Of a DNA stretch of 64,000 nt, positions 1-12,564 are shown piece by piece (position 1 is the stretch's first letter; each line of letters begins with the position of its first letter). A program made the translations under genes and the position numbers. This DNA comes from Tribonema minus (lineage: Eukaryota; Sar; Xanthophyceae; Tribonematales; Tribonemataceae), in contig JAFCMP010000034.1 of NCBI GenBank assembly GCA_017506865.1, positions 62,001 through 126,000 of the forward strand. The letters are read 5' to 3'. The notes beneath the pieces were generated by a model. The model had not been told where the DNA came from. It saw only the letters and a program-made list of their open reading frames with translations, and ran no database searches.

Positions 1-770
1 CTGCGGTGAGCCGTGACCTCGCTCATCAAGGAGGCGATGCTTTACTTAGTTATATAGCCTTTCTCTCTAGCGTCAGCGCCTGGCGCCCAGTGACTCCCTC
101 TGCTTATCTCTATGATATCGGGGTTCACGTAGATAGCCACAATCTCCAGTTCAGGGCCCATCATGGTGACCTTGGCCTGCATGAAAACTTTGAGATGGAG
201 TCTGCGTGGAGCTGGGTGGCCCTTAGAAGGGTCTGTCTGTGGGGGGAGAGTCTTGCAGCTTTGTTTGGTATCCCTGCTAGTGTGTGGGGGACAGTCGCTT
301 GCGGATGCTTTGTTGGGGGTGATATGGGAGGCCCGGTGAACCACCGTCCCGCTCATCAAGGAGGCGATGCTTTGCTTAGTTATATAGCCTTTCTTTCTAG
401 CGTCAGCGCCTGGCGCCCAGTGACTCCCTCTGCTTATCTTTATGATATCGGGGTTCACGTAGATAGCCACAATCTCCAGTTCAGGGCCCATTATGGTGAC
501 CTTGGCCTGCATGAAAACTTTGAGATGGAGTCTGCGTGGAGCTGGGTGGCCCTAAGACGGGTCTGCCTGTGGGGGGAGAGTCTTGTAGCTTTGTTTGGTA
601 TCCCTGCTAGTATGTGGGGGACAGTCGCTTGCGGCTGCTTTGTTGGGGGTGATGTGGGGGGCGGGGTGTGGCGTGCAAGCTTTGCATGCTACATCCAAGA
701 GTGAGAACAAGGCGACACACCTACAACATGGCATTTCCACAGCCACAAGTGGAATATAATAAAAGTACAT
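1..770 (+). mobile_element. 3' part of a repeat element, family A (probable non-LTR retroelement)
   Basis: The segment ends at 770 with a tail reading GGAATATAATAAAAGTACAT. The last ~140 bp recur at 5011-5151 with the same tail, which defines a dispersed family. The tail resembles that of the LINE family next to it (AATTAATAAAAAGTACAT), so I infer a non-LTR element with a related 3' end, truncated by the window edge. A frame of 232 codons is open across the segment, as is part of the opposite strand, but I recognise no domain in either. Family assignment is an inference from the tail and the insertion context only. Confidence 0.5.
21..662. repeat. Tandem duplication, period 330 bp, two copies
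   Basis: CGCTCATCAAGGAGGCGATG occurs at 21 and again at 351, and the two units stay nearly identical to about 662, with scattered substitutions. The period of 330 is a multiple of three, so a frame stays open through both copies. The unit lies inside the family A element and may be a repeated part of its 3' region. Confidence 0.85.
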
Positions 771-1000
771 GGTACTCTGGCCGTGTCATGACACACATGG
801 CAGAATCCAGGGGGGGGGGGCACATGGAGGAGGACGTAGGGGAGGATGCCTAGATGCCATTTGGCGGCGGCGGCGTTTGAGTGGTTGTCGTTGAGACACT
901 TTCAGAAGTCACACGACATGCAGATTCCGTACAGCAGAACCAAGTTAGACCATCATCTGGGCTTTTTCGCGCCCTGAGCGAGAATTAATAAAGAGTACAT
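771..1000 (+). mobile_element. 5'-truncated LINE tail, family B (diverged copy)
   Basis: It starts directly after the GTACAT that ends the family A element and matches the last part of the LINE at 38188-40461: the C-terminal coding end, the stop, the short 3' UTR and the terminal AATTAATAAAGAGTACAT. It has more substitutions and small indels than the other copies, so it is probably the older one. It cannot encode a functional protein. Confidence 0.85.
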
Positions 1001-1004
1001 GTCA

Positions 1005-1486
1005 CCGAGCGATGCTGCCGCGACCAAGAGGCCGCCAAGACTACCCACTATTCTGATCATTATGATCAGAATTGCTACAAACTTGCCACTTTGGCAATAG
1101 GGTCATTTGGCAGCATCGGGGAGCAGGGGCGGAAGCTGCTGGAGGCTGTGGCGACGGAGTATGCCAGCAGGATGTCAGTGCCCGGAGGAGCGCGCCCTAA
1201 AGCTCTCAAGGGCATCGCCCTGGCGCGCTTACGCTCGGCACTGTCGGCAGCGCTCCACATGGCGTACTCTGGCCGTGTCATGACACACATGGCAGAATCC
1301 AGGGGGGGGGGGCACATGGAGGAGGACGTAGGGGAGGACCCCGAGATGCCATTTGGCGGCGGCGGCGTTTGAGTGGTTGTCGTTGCGACACTTTCAGACT
1401 GTCATACGACGTGTAGATTCCTTACAGCTAGATGCCAATCATCTGGGCTTTTTCGCGCCCTGAGCGAGAATTAATAAAAAGTACAT
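1005..1486 (+). mobile_element. 5'-truncated LINE tail, family B
   Basis: This copy begins right behind the GTACAT of the preceding copy and runs to its own AATTAATAAAAAGTACAT. It is almost identical to 39988-40468, including the last ~93 codons of the LINE protein (motif GSFGSIGEQGRKLLEAVATE), the stop and the 3' UTR. The near identity points to recent activity. Head-to-tail stacking at GTACAT is the same as at 5646-5915. Confidence 0.9.
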
Positions 1487-2248
1487 GTCTCCCACATCAG
1501 GCACACATCCCTGCAGAACCGACGATTTCTGTCCACCAACCCTCAGTCGCTGATACCACCACTGCCTAGCAAATCACCAGCACAGATTCTGCCGTGTTCA
1601 GGCACGAAGATACCTCATGCGGTACTTCGATGCATGCTGACATTTATGCTGCCAAGAGTGCTGGAGTGGATGGATGAGCATCGCTCACAACAAGCGGCGC
1701 AGCACGCGTACACACATTGCACATGCATCACTGAAATGACGCCAAGTGCAGAGCGTCCGGTTCGTGGCGAGCTCCCTCCAATGCCATGCAGAAACACGCT
1801 GCGTGTCTACATACGCCTGTGGCGACGACGATCGCCTCACAAAAGCTCCAGGGCGCGCATAGGGTGCGGGCAATGCGCGCACGTGCAAGCAACACCGCCA
1901 AACAGCACACCAATCGATGCGATGCGCCTACACATACATGTATGCCGCTCCAGACTGGCATGCAAGGCAATGCCATCTGAATGTACGCTCTCCGGGACTC
2001 GCACGACACGCATGCACTCTCCCACGAGTTCACTGCGCCAAGTGCAACCGCGCAGCAACAGGCACAACAACAGGCACGACACACACAGAGCGCTCCGCGC
2101 CCCCCCCTCTATGCCAGGCATCTCATGTAGTGCATTAGGCAGCCGCCGACCGCGCAGCCGCCCCCCCCCCCCCCCCCCCCAAGTCGGGGAAAAGAACCTC
2201 GCACCGCGCGGCGCGAGGGGGGGTCCCCCCCCCTCCCTCAGCGCGCGC
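1487..2248. other. Intergenic, 3' flank of the NAC alpha gene
   Basis: No gene or repeat family was recognised here. The stretch holds a C homopolymer on the + strand at about 2161-2180 (G-run in the sense of the neighbouring gene) and several unremarkable open frames on both strands. Confidence 0.5.
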
Positions 2249-4854
<2,606 letters not shown>

Positions 4855-5010
4855 GATGCCTGGATTAACGAGGTGCCCGCCTAATGGTCTGCCTGTAGCG
4901 AGCACACAGCCTCCACCGAGCGAGCGGGGGGTTTTCCCCCCGGTGAAGTTGAAGTTCCACATTTGCTGAGTTCAACAAATGCACATCGAACAGGTATGTA
5001 CATATGTATG
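4855..5010. other. 5' flank of the NAC alpha gene
   Basis: This short stretch upstream of the NAC alpha start codon holds the probable 5' UTR and promoter. It contains a TTGAAG-type motif (GTGAAGTTGAAGTTCC, about 4942-4957) and ends at the GTACATATGTATGT where a family A element is inserted. I see no TATA box that I would defend. Confidence 0.35.
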
Positions 5011-5151
5011 TTGCGGGTGCTTTGTTGGGGGTGATGTGGGGGGCGGGGTGTGGCGTGCAAGCTTTGCATGCTACATCCAAGAGTGAGAACAAGGCGACAC
5101 ACCTACAACATGGCATTTCCACAGCCACAAGTGGAATATAATAAAATACAT
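5011..5151 (+). mobile_element. 5'-truncated family A tail
   Basis: This matches about 630-770, including the stretch CTACAACATGGCATTTCCAC and the tail ending ATAATAAAATACAT. It starts just after GTATGTACATATGTATGT, so the insertion point again contains GTACAT. Confidence 0.85.
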
Positions 5152-5160
5152 ATTTACATT

Positions 5161-5202
5161 GGGCTTTTTCGCGCCCTGAGCGAGAATTAATAAATAGTAC
5201 AT
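5161..5202 (+). mobile_element. Very short LINE family B tail
   Basis: Only the last ~42 bp of the element are present (GGGCTTTTTCGCGCCC to AATTAATAAATAGTACAT). It sits directly behind the 3' end of the family A copy at 5011-5151, whose end reads ATACATATTTACATT. Confidence 0.8.
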
Positions 5203-5645
5203 AATATATTTGAGAATATGAAGATCATGGGCCTCAATCACAAAATGAAATAAGGGATGCCTGTGCTCGTGAAGTATCCGGCGATCATTGGCCAAGTACC
5301 CCTCCCTGCCTTGCTACATGCATACATGAAGGCATTCATTTGTGACAATTTGTGGTGGTCCCTTCAGCGCAGAAGTTTGCAGCATTGTTGCATAGTTGTG
5401 GTTTCACTCACTGCAGTGTACGGTGGCTAATTTCAGGTCGATAATCGGCCAGCTTCGATGATCACACCAATGCATATTGGATGATGCAAATGTATCAGCG
5501 TGGCCGTTTTTCATGCCCTGCCGGCTTTGGTGAAAAGCGCCGATGGCGTTATGCATATCACTCATACTGCATGGCGAGATTATTCGTGCCATGTGCAAGT
5601 GGTGGACGATTCCCGGTGCAACGTGCTACTCAAACGGCACTGGTA
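5203..5645. other. Spacer between LINE tails, nothing recognised
   Basis: The stretch is relatively AT-rich for this window and lies between the LINE tail ending at 5202 and the stack starting near 5646. I see no gene, no repeat shared with the rest of the window and no RNA gene. Confidence 0.4.
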
Positions 5646-5915
5646 CTTTTTCGCGCCCTGAGCGAGAATTAATAAAAAGTACATATGGCTAGATGCCAAT
5701 CATCTGGGCTTTTTCGCGCCCTGAGCGAGAATTAATAAAAAGTACATATGGAGGACGTAGGGGAGGACCCCGAGATGCCATTTGGCGGCGGCGGCGTTTG
5801 AGTGGTTGTCGTTGCGACACTTTCAGACTGTCATACGACATGTAGATTCCTTACAGCTAGATGCCAATCATCTGGGCTTTTTCGCGCCCTGAGCGAGAAT
5901 TAATAAAAAGTACAT
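5646..5915 (+). mobile_element. Stack of three 5'-truncated LINE family B tails
   Basis: Three copies lie head to tail: about 5646-5684, 5689-5747 and 5748-5915. Each is truncated at a different 5' point and each ends in AATTAATAAAAAGTACAT; the next copy starts within a few bases after that GTACAT(ATG). The longest contains the end of the coding region (GAGGACGTAGGGGAGGACCC) and the full 3' UTR. The arrangement means that each new copy inserted at the end of an older one. Confidence 0.9.
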
Positions 5916-6924
5916 ATGCGGAGAATGCAATGTCAAACATGGTAATGCATGCAGCCACACAATGACGGCTTGACAAGCCGTGCCCACCATGGTGGACAAA
6001 ACGGGCCCACATGGTGTATTGCACCAGTAGCAAGCTTGCTGAGCCACAGAAACAGACACAAGAACGCGCGGCGTTTTACTTCCAGCATCACACATCATAA
6101 TTTCAGCTGTGTTCCCTTAAAGGGGCACGCATGCGCAGGCCTCTCCTGTGTGCCCATTTCGCCATGACATTGCCATTACCCGTGTCCCTCTTGAATACCC
6201 ACCACCAACCTGCGGCATGCACGTTGTCAACTCTTTTTGTTTGCCCCCGCCATCAAAAGACGGTGGCCCAGTGGGGAACGGTACCATTGTTTAATGCAAT
6301 GAGACAGCCCTACACAAATCCCCCCCCCCCCACCCTCCACCCCCCCGCGGCACCTTGGTTTTTTCTTCTTCGAAGTTCAAAAATGGTTCATCGCACCACC
6401 TCGCCCTGAGGCTCGCGCGGCCCAGGCTACTACTGCACCCCTGGGATTGCGAGGAGCGGACAGACGTCATCTACTGCCGCCGCCCCCTCTGCCTGCGGCG
6501 CGGCGGTGCAGCGTGCTGGGCCCCTGCGACCGCCGCCGCGCCGGAGCACGCGCCTACTGCACCGGGGCCCTCCTTGGGCCCGTACGTCGAGAGCTCGTAA
6601 AACATGTACAGTGGAGCCCAGCTGTCATAAACACTTGAAGAGAGAGAGAGACGGAGAGCGGTCGGCACAGCGCACGCGCGGCCTGCAAACGCGCCGACCG
6701 CCAGCAGCCATCGCGCAAGCGCTGCCGACTGCCGCCGTGCAGCACGCGTGAGGGGCGCAGCCTGCAGCCTCGTCGCGCGCGAGGCATGGAGCAAGCAGAG
6801 GTGCTGCTGCCGGGTTACTGCGCTCAGCCGCACAGCAGCCGCGCTCGACAGCCTCCTGCTGTAGCCGCGCTCAGAACTGCGCTCAACGCCCACCGCCGCC
6901 GCACCGCGACGCCGCTGACAGAGG
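5916..6924. other. Intergenic, 3' flank of the sirtuin gene
   Basis: No gene was recognised. The part next to the sirtuin stop is probably its 3' UTR and includes a C-rich stretch on the + strand at about 6321-6350 and a short GA repeat near 6640-6652. Confidence 0.4.
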
Positions 6925-7312
6925 TCAGAAGTGTGCCGAGCGGCCCGCGGCGTCGGCGCCCGCACTGCCGCCGACGCTGGCGGCTCTGCGTGCTGCAGCA
7001 GCGTTGCCGCCGCCGCTGATGCTGCTGCTGCCGCCGTGCGACAGCGGCGAGGACGCCGGCGAGTCCGTGTGCGCGGGCGAGTGGATGCGCGTGGCGCGCT
7101 CCATCGTGGACTCGTACGACGCGGCCGCCGCGTCCAGGTCCAGCAGCGCCTCCGCGCTCAGCGCGCCGCCGCCGCCGCCGAGCGCATCCGCCTTGCGCTT
7201 GCCGTTGGCAAAGTAGTACGTGGACGGCGGCTCGAACTCCGGCTGCGGCGGCGCAGCCTCCGCCTCCGCTGCCGCCGCCGCAGAGCATGCGCATGCGCCG
7301 TCTGCCGCCGCC

Positions 7313-7360
<48 letters not shown>

Positions 7361-9320
7361 TCGGCGGGCCAGCCGAGCAGGCGCGTGAGCGCGGCGACGG
7401 CGGCGTCGCAGTCGCCGAGGAGCTCGACGTCGAAGGCGTGCGGCTGCCCCACCGTCTCGCGGTTGAGCAGCACGAGCGGCACGTCGCGCGGCATCCAGCC
7501 GATGATGAGGTTGACGGGCGCGACCTTGAGGGAGGAGCCCATGACGAGGACGGCGTCGCAGCGCGCGCGGTCCGCCGTGAGGAGGTCCATGAAGCGGCGC
7601 CCGAGCGGCTCGCCGAAGAAGACGATGTCCGGCTTGACGACGCCGTCGGGGTGGTTGCAGATCTGCGTGCGCGCGCGTGGGGGGGGGGGGGGGGCTGAGC
7701 GAAGTGGCCACTTGATGTTTGGAGAGGCCGTGCTCGTGCGCGTGGCGTGATGCTGCGCGATGAAGTCTGATATGGGGATCGACTGGTGCGAGCAAGCGGG
7801 CGAGCGCGCCTCACGGTGGCCGACGCTGAGCACGTCGCTGGCGCCAGAGAGACGACGCCCCTTTGGGGAGTCCCACATTCAACTTCAAGTTCAACACAGC
7901 AGTTGTAAAATGCGCTTGGCGCACCAGAAACAGTGCAGGCGTATGCGGCTCGCGGTGCCGCGGGGCACCGCTGGACGCAGCGGCGGCACGCACCTTGCAC
8001 ATGGGTATGGTCTGCGCGCGGATCTCCGCCTCTATGTCAGACACCGGCACGCGGTGCTCGCAGCGCAGGCACCGCGCCGTGTCCAGCGAGCCGTGGCACT
8101 GGTGCAGATGCTCCGGCAGGACCTGCGCACACACAGTCACCATGCATCAAAAGCGCGTATTCACGTCAACAAGCGCTGCAGCTAGCGGGGGGGCATAACG
8201 AGAGGCGATGAGCGCACACGCGCACGTCCAGAAGTCCAGCCTCGAACCGAAACGCTGGCGCCATCGGGCGATCAGGCGCTGTCGCAGTGGCGCGCACTGC
8301 GCTGCGTTCCCGCGCACGTCAGCCATAGACACACACGCAGCTGCTTGAGGCAAGTTGAGCGACGCTGCGTGCGCCGCGTCCTGCGCGCGGCCGCCAACGC
8401 AACTCACTGGTCTAGCAGGGCTGCGCAGTGCATGCTGCAGGCACATTGGCTGAATGGCGCGTTCCACGCACGCCCTAGTTCAGCACTCTATGGCGCGTTC
8501 CACGCACGCCCTAGTTCAGCACTCTGCGTCCGCGATGCTCTGGGCACATGATCACTTCCTCTGAGGCGCCCGGGTGCAGTCCATGGCCCCGCACACTCCG
8601 CACCGCGCGTCAACAACACGTTCGAGAGCACCATCATCAGCGGGCGCGCCACTACGTGTACATGGTGGCACTATTTGACTCATGGCCAAGTGCCCCAGCA
8701 GCGGCGACCACGGTTATTGGTGAAAGACGTTCCATTTGACGGTGAACCACACCTTTCAAAAAAGCTCTACGATCTGTTGATTTGTTTCCGCACATGCCGT
8801 ACGGACTTACCCCGCCTCGCGCTCCAGGCCGTCCATGCTCTGCGTGTCGTTGCTTTGATACGTTTCCATGCATACCGTACGGACTCACCCCCGCCTCGCG
8901 CTCCAGGCCGTCAATGTTCTGCGAGTCGTTGCGCAGCAGCTGGCCGCGATAGCACTTCATCAGCGGACGCTCCACTACATATACATACCGTACGCACTCA
9001 CCCCCGCCTCGCGCTCCAGGCCGTCAATGTTCTGCGTGTAGTTGCGCAGCAGCTTGCCGCGGTCCTGCAGCGCCTTGATGAAGCGGTGCGTCGCGCTGGG
9101 CGTGTACGAGCCCGGCAGCAGCTCGCGCGCAAACTTGAAGAACGGCGCGGGGTTCGTGCGGAAGTAGGCAATGTCGAACATGGCCTGCGCGCGCGCGCGG
9201 CGGGGGAGAGTCGCCGCAGCAGGGGGTGAGGGCCGGATTGTTGCAGTCAGATAATACGATATGAATGGGATGAGGTATGCGTGACAGGACTTTGGCTCCA
9301 CCCCACACTCACTCTAATGC

Positions 9321-9352
<32 letters not shown>

Positions 9353-10979
9353 CCGGTGATCTCAACATGCATTCTCTTCAACTACTGCGCAAGAACCTCA
9401 ACAACGACACGCCACGGGGTAAACTGCGCGAATCGCAACACTTCGCTCTCGCCGCGGCCAGCACAAGCCGATGATTCAAAATATGCAGGGGTTATCACGA
9501 CTCCTCAATATCTGTACGACTCCGACTCCGCTCCACAGAGCTGTGACTCATTTGACTACGACTACGACTCCGCTCCGAGGAGCTGGCACCCATCGCTGTA
9601 CGACTCCGACTCCGACTCCGAGGAGCAAAGCGATGGCCTGAACGACTCCGACTCCGCTCCGGCCGGAGCGGAGTCAGCGACGACTCCGGTGCGACTCCGA
9701 CCCTGCCTTTTAGCAGCCATCTCCTCCTCAAACTAGGTATTGCCTGTCTCTGGGCCACTTGGAGCCACAGCCCAGCACTGCGTTGTACCGCATGCACCGA
9801 AAGCACCGAAATATGCTGCATACGTGCTCAACGCGTGCTCAACTGAAGGAGTCAGGGCCCTTCGCTCCGGAGCAACTGTACGACTCCGCTCCGAGCAACT
9901 TGCTCAGTGAACAACTCCGACTCCGACTCCGCGGAGCAATGAGATATGCCGAACGACTCCGACTCCGCTCTGGCCGGAGCGGAGTCGGAGCGGAGTCGTT
10001 GGCCGACTCCGGGGGTGGAGTCGTGATAACCCCTGGAAATATGAAAACGAATCCACAGACCGTAGAACTCGAATGTACCATGGCAGCACGGTCACCTGCG
10101 GCGAGGGCAGCTGGTACTCCCCCAGCATGCTGTACAGACCATTCTCACTGCGGAAGTCGGGGATGCCGCATGCGACGCTGATGCCGGCGCCCGTGAGGAC
10201 GATGACGTTGCGTGCGCGCGTGAGCAGCGCTGCCACGTCCTCGAGCGTGTTGATGGACGTGAGCTTCGGCCGCGTGACGCGCTTCTCCTGCGCAGACGCA
10301 AGAGGAAGAGGCGACGACGGTCAGCAGCCGCGGGCGGCGTCGCCATCAGCGGCGCGACAGCACGGGGCAGCGGAGAAGGGCGCAGGGCGTTGACCGCAGA
10401 GCAGCACGTCATGCGCGGCAACAGGCGAAATGTCACATCCACGAGGTCAAATACTCATCAAAGCATAGCGCGGCCGGCCGTGGCGCCAGGGCGTGCACGA
10501 GGGCACCGTCACGCGCCCGCTTCGGCGTGCCCGTCACAGTAACTCACCGCCACCAGGCACTTGTTGCGCCACATCATGAGGCTCTGCAGGATGCGCCACG
10601 CGCGCGCGTTCGTGCGCGCGCCAAAGGTGCTGCCGCCGCGCCCCGCGGCACGGCCAGAGTCAGTGAGCGCGTCGGCCCCGCGCGTACCGCTGTCGTTACC
10701 GTCGGCGTCGGCGTCAACATCGTTGAGATCCTGAGAGGCGCAGCAGGCGGGGCGTGCGTGACGTCAGTGACCAGGACGCAGGCGGCGGCTGTGCTGACAA
10801 CGCGCGCATGTGCCGTGCCGCTCGCTGCGTAGATCGCAGCGCTTTAAGACGCACAAGCAGTGGCAAACGCCGCATGCAAAAGCTAACTCTAAACACTTTA
10901 AGAGGTGTGTCTCCTGGGCTACCGAGGAACGAAACTTTCACGCAGCCGCGGCGGCGGAATCGCGGCAGTGTCAGGAGGT

Positions 10980-11018
<39 letters not shown>

Positions 11019-12564
11019 GCGGCAGAGGCACGCACGCACCTCGCCGCCCGTGTCGGCGCGCCGCGGCCGCGCGCCGCTGTCGTCGTCATCGTCGTCGTCG
11101 CCGTCGCCGCAGCCCTCCTCATCGTCTCCCGCTAGCATGCCGTCCACGTCCACCTCCAAGTCCATGTCTTTGCAGACGACGCGCAGCAGCGCGCGCGGAT
11201 CGCGCCCCAAGCGGCGCTGCTGGTCCGCCCACATGGCAAAGGCGGAGGAGAAGGGGCGCCCGCCGGGGGTCGTGGGCACGAGCACTGACACACCGTCTCC
11301 GCCGCTGCTACTGCGCGCGGGGGGGGGGGGGGGGGGGGATATGGGGGGGAGGGGGTGGGCGGGGGCACATGGCGAGTGAAGATTGTGGACAGCAAGAGTA
11401 TACTTCATGGACCACAAAGAAATGTTGAAAAGTGGCGGCGGCCGCGAGACATTGCCGGCGCGCACGAGAGACAGGCGCGCGCGGCCAATCTACCCGGCAA
11501 GCATGGCGGCGGGGAGCGCACGGCGTGTCTGACAGCGCATGTCACCACACGCCGCCGCCGCCACAGTCAACACGGTTGACAGCGGCGCGGCACGCGTGTG
11601 ACGCTCAGCTGTTGCATCACATCGCACCGCCGCGTACGCGGCGTACCCCGAATGACATACCTGCCGTCGGAGCGGTACCCGCTGCCGCGCAGGAGCGCCT
11701 CCTCGGCGTCCTCGTCGTCGTCATAGTCGTCGTCGTCGTCGCTGTCAGCGGCGTCCGACTCGCTCGCCGTCTCGGCTGCGGGGGACGGCGGCGGCTTGTC
11801 TGCTTTACAAAGCGCCACTGCCGTTACCGCTGCTGCTGCTGCGGGCGCAGCTGCTGCGGCTGAGCACTGGGCACCCGGCCCTGACGGCGGCGGCGGTGGC
11901 GCCGCGGCCTCTGTGTCTACAGTGAGCGGCGCCTCGAGCGCGGCGGTGGCGGGGGACTTGGCGGCAGCGGCGGCGGCGGACGCGGCGTGGAGCGAAGGCG
12001 TGGGCAGGCGCGGCGACGGCGTGAGCGCTGCCGCAGGAGACGACGTCTCGTCCGCCTGCGCCGCAGTGCAGGATGAGCGGCAACGGTGACGGGTGAGCTG
12101 ACGCGCGGCGAGCGAGCACTGCCGTTTTGACAGCAGGGGGGAGGCGCACACATGTGCACTGCGCGCCGGTGTCCCACACAACGACGCGCAAGTGACAGGG
12201 CGCTGCTGAGTGGCCCGATGAGCGGGTGCGCATGCGAGCGAGCGAGAGCACTCGCGGCAGGCATGCGCACTGCCCTCCGCTGCAGCTAGCGGGCGCCGGT
12301 GTTTTACATGTCTGGTCACCGCGGCAAGTGTTATGGGCACGGCGAGGCCAGTTCAGTGCAATGCGAGCCGCGACATCTGGCACGCACGCGTGATACGTCA
12401 GCACGCTGTGATGTTATGATGCGCAAGTGAGCCTTGCGGCTTGCCTGCGAGTCAGCGCTGGCGTCGGAGGCATAGACGACGTCTAGGTGGAGCCTCGTGC
12501 GCTTCGCCGGCCTCGCAGCAGCAGGGGCGGCGGCTGGGGCGAGCGCATTGGCGCTGCTGTCCAT
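6925..12564 (-). CDS. SIRT1-type NAD-dependent protein deacylase (8 exons)
   Basis: Exons are 12564-12445, 12055-11661, 11310-11040, one ending at 10548 (start uncertain: 10583 or 10629), 10287-10096, 9184-9002, 8122-7994 and 7662-6925, about 690 residues. The SIR2 core carries GAGISVACGIPDFR (NAD pocket), NYTQNID, QCHGS (catalytic His), two zinc CxxC pairs (RCLRC, MCKIC), GSSLKVAPVN, LLNRE and FDVELLGDCD; order and spacing match the SIRT1/Hst class. An acidic N-terminal part precedes it (long Asp/Glu runs), including a segment like the SIRT1 pre-catalytic helix (LGRDPRALLRV). The C-terminus is low-complexity Gly/Ser/Ala with a poly-Gly run. The family predicts nuclear deacetylation of histones or other proteins. 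Exon 1 seems to end at a GC donor (CAG|GCAAGC); a GT alternative near 12391 keeps the phase. Confidence 0.9.
7315..7357 (-). repeat. CCG trinucleotide run coding poly-Gly in the sirtuin C-terminus
   Basis: About 14 GCC/CCG units on the + strand read as consecutive Gly codons in the last sirtuin exon, after the GWPADA segment. It lies outside the catalytic core and is probably length-variable. Confidence 0.9.
8454..8525. repeat. 36-bp perfect tandem duplication in a sirtuin intron
   Basis: Two adjacent copies of a 36-bp unit starting ATGGCGCGTTCCACGCACGC are identical. It lies in the intron between sirtuin exons 6 and 7. Confidence 0.95.
8800..9075 (-). repeat. Sirtuin exon-6 end and its splice donor, present three times
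   Basis: The true exon end and donor lie at 9075-8990. Degenerate copies follow downstream in the intron at about 8874-8950 and 8806-8870. All three contain the coding end (rc of CGCCTCGCGCTCCAGGCCGT, protein LEREAG) and a donor-like GTGAGT or GTAAGT followed by CCGTACGG. The nearest copy extends ~75 bp into the exon, the far one ~55 bp. The copies have substitutions in the codons, so they are not equivalent exons; they look like a local duplication of exon end plus intron start. Confidence 0.85.
9324..9353. repeat. CA dinucleotide microsatellite
   Basis: About 14 uninterrupted CA units lie in the intron between sirtuin exons 5 and 6. Confidence 0.95.
9486..10035. mobile_element. hAT-like MITE with internal ACTCCG minisatellite
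   Basis: The 550-bp element is bounded by perfect 19-bp terminal inverted repeats, CAGGGGTTATCACGACTCC at 9486 and its reverse complement ending at 10035. The flanks are 8-bp near-duplications, AAAATATG (9478-9485) and GAAATATG (10036-10043), 7 of 8 matching. CAGGGG termini and 8-bp target duplications are typical of hAT elements. The interior has no transposase; it is built from GACTCCGACTCCGCTCC-type repeats on both strands that can fold back on each other. It sits inside the intron between sirtuin exons 5 and 6 and must be spliced out. Confidence 0.85.
10981..11016. repeat. CAG/CTG trinucleotide repeat, 12 units, intronic
   Basis: Twelve uninterrupted CAG units on the + strand (CTG in the sirtuin sense) start about 24 nt downstream of the donor of sirtuin exon 3. 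A frame reading poly-Gln exists on the opposite strand, but it is antisense to the gene and has no other support. Confidence 0.95.

Noticed and set aside
6-704. 232-codon frame with two 110-residue repeats as a protein gene
   Set aside because: Both strands are open over part of it, no domain is recognisable, and it lies in a dispersed repeat; the repeat period explains the open frame.
8230-8260. tRNA gene (B-box-like GGTTCGAGGC on the minus strand)
   Set aside because: No matching A box or acceptor stem could be found; it also lies in a sirtuin intron.
8454-8525. CRISPR array
   Set aside because: Two directly adjacent identical units without spacers, in a eukaryotic intron.
10810-11379. 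Poly-Gln protein on the + strand
   Set aside because: It is the antisense of sirtuin exon 3 plus an intronic CAG repeat.
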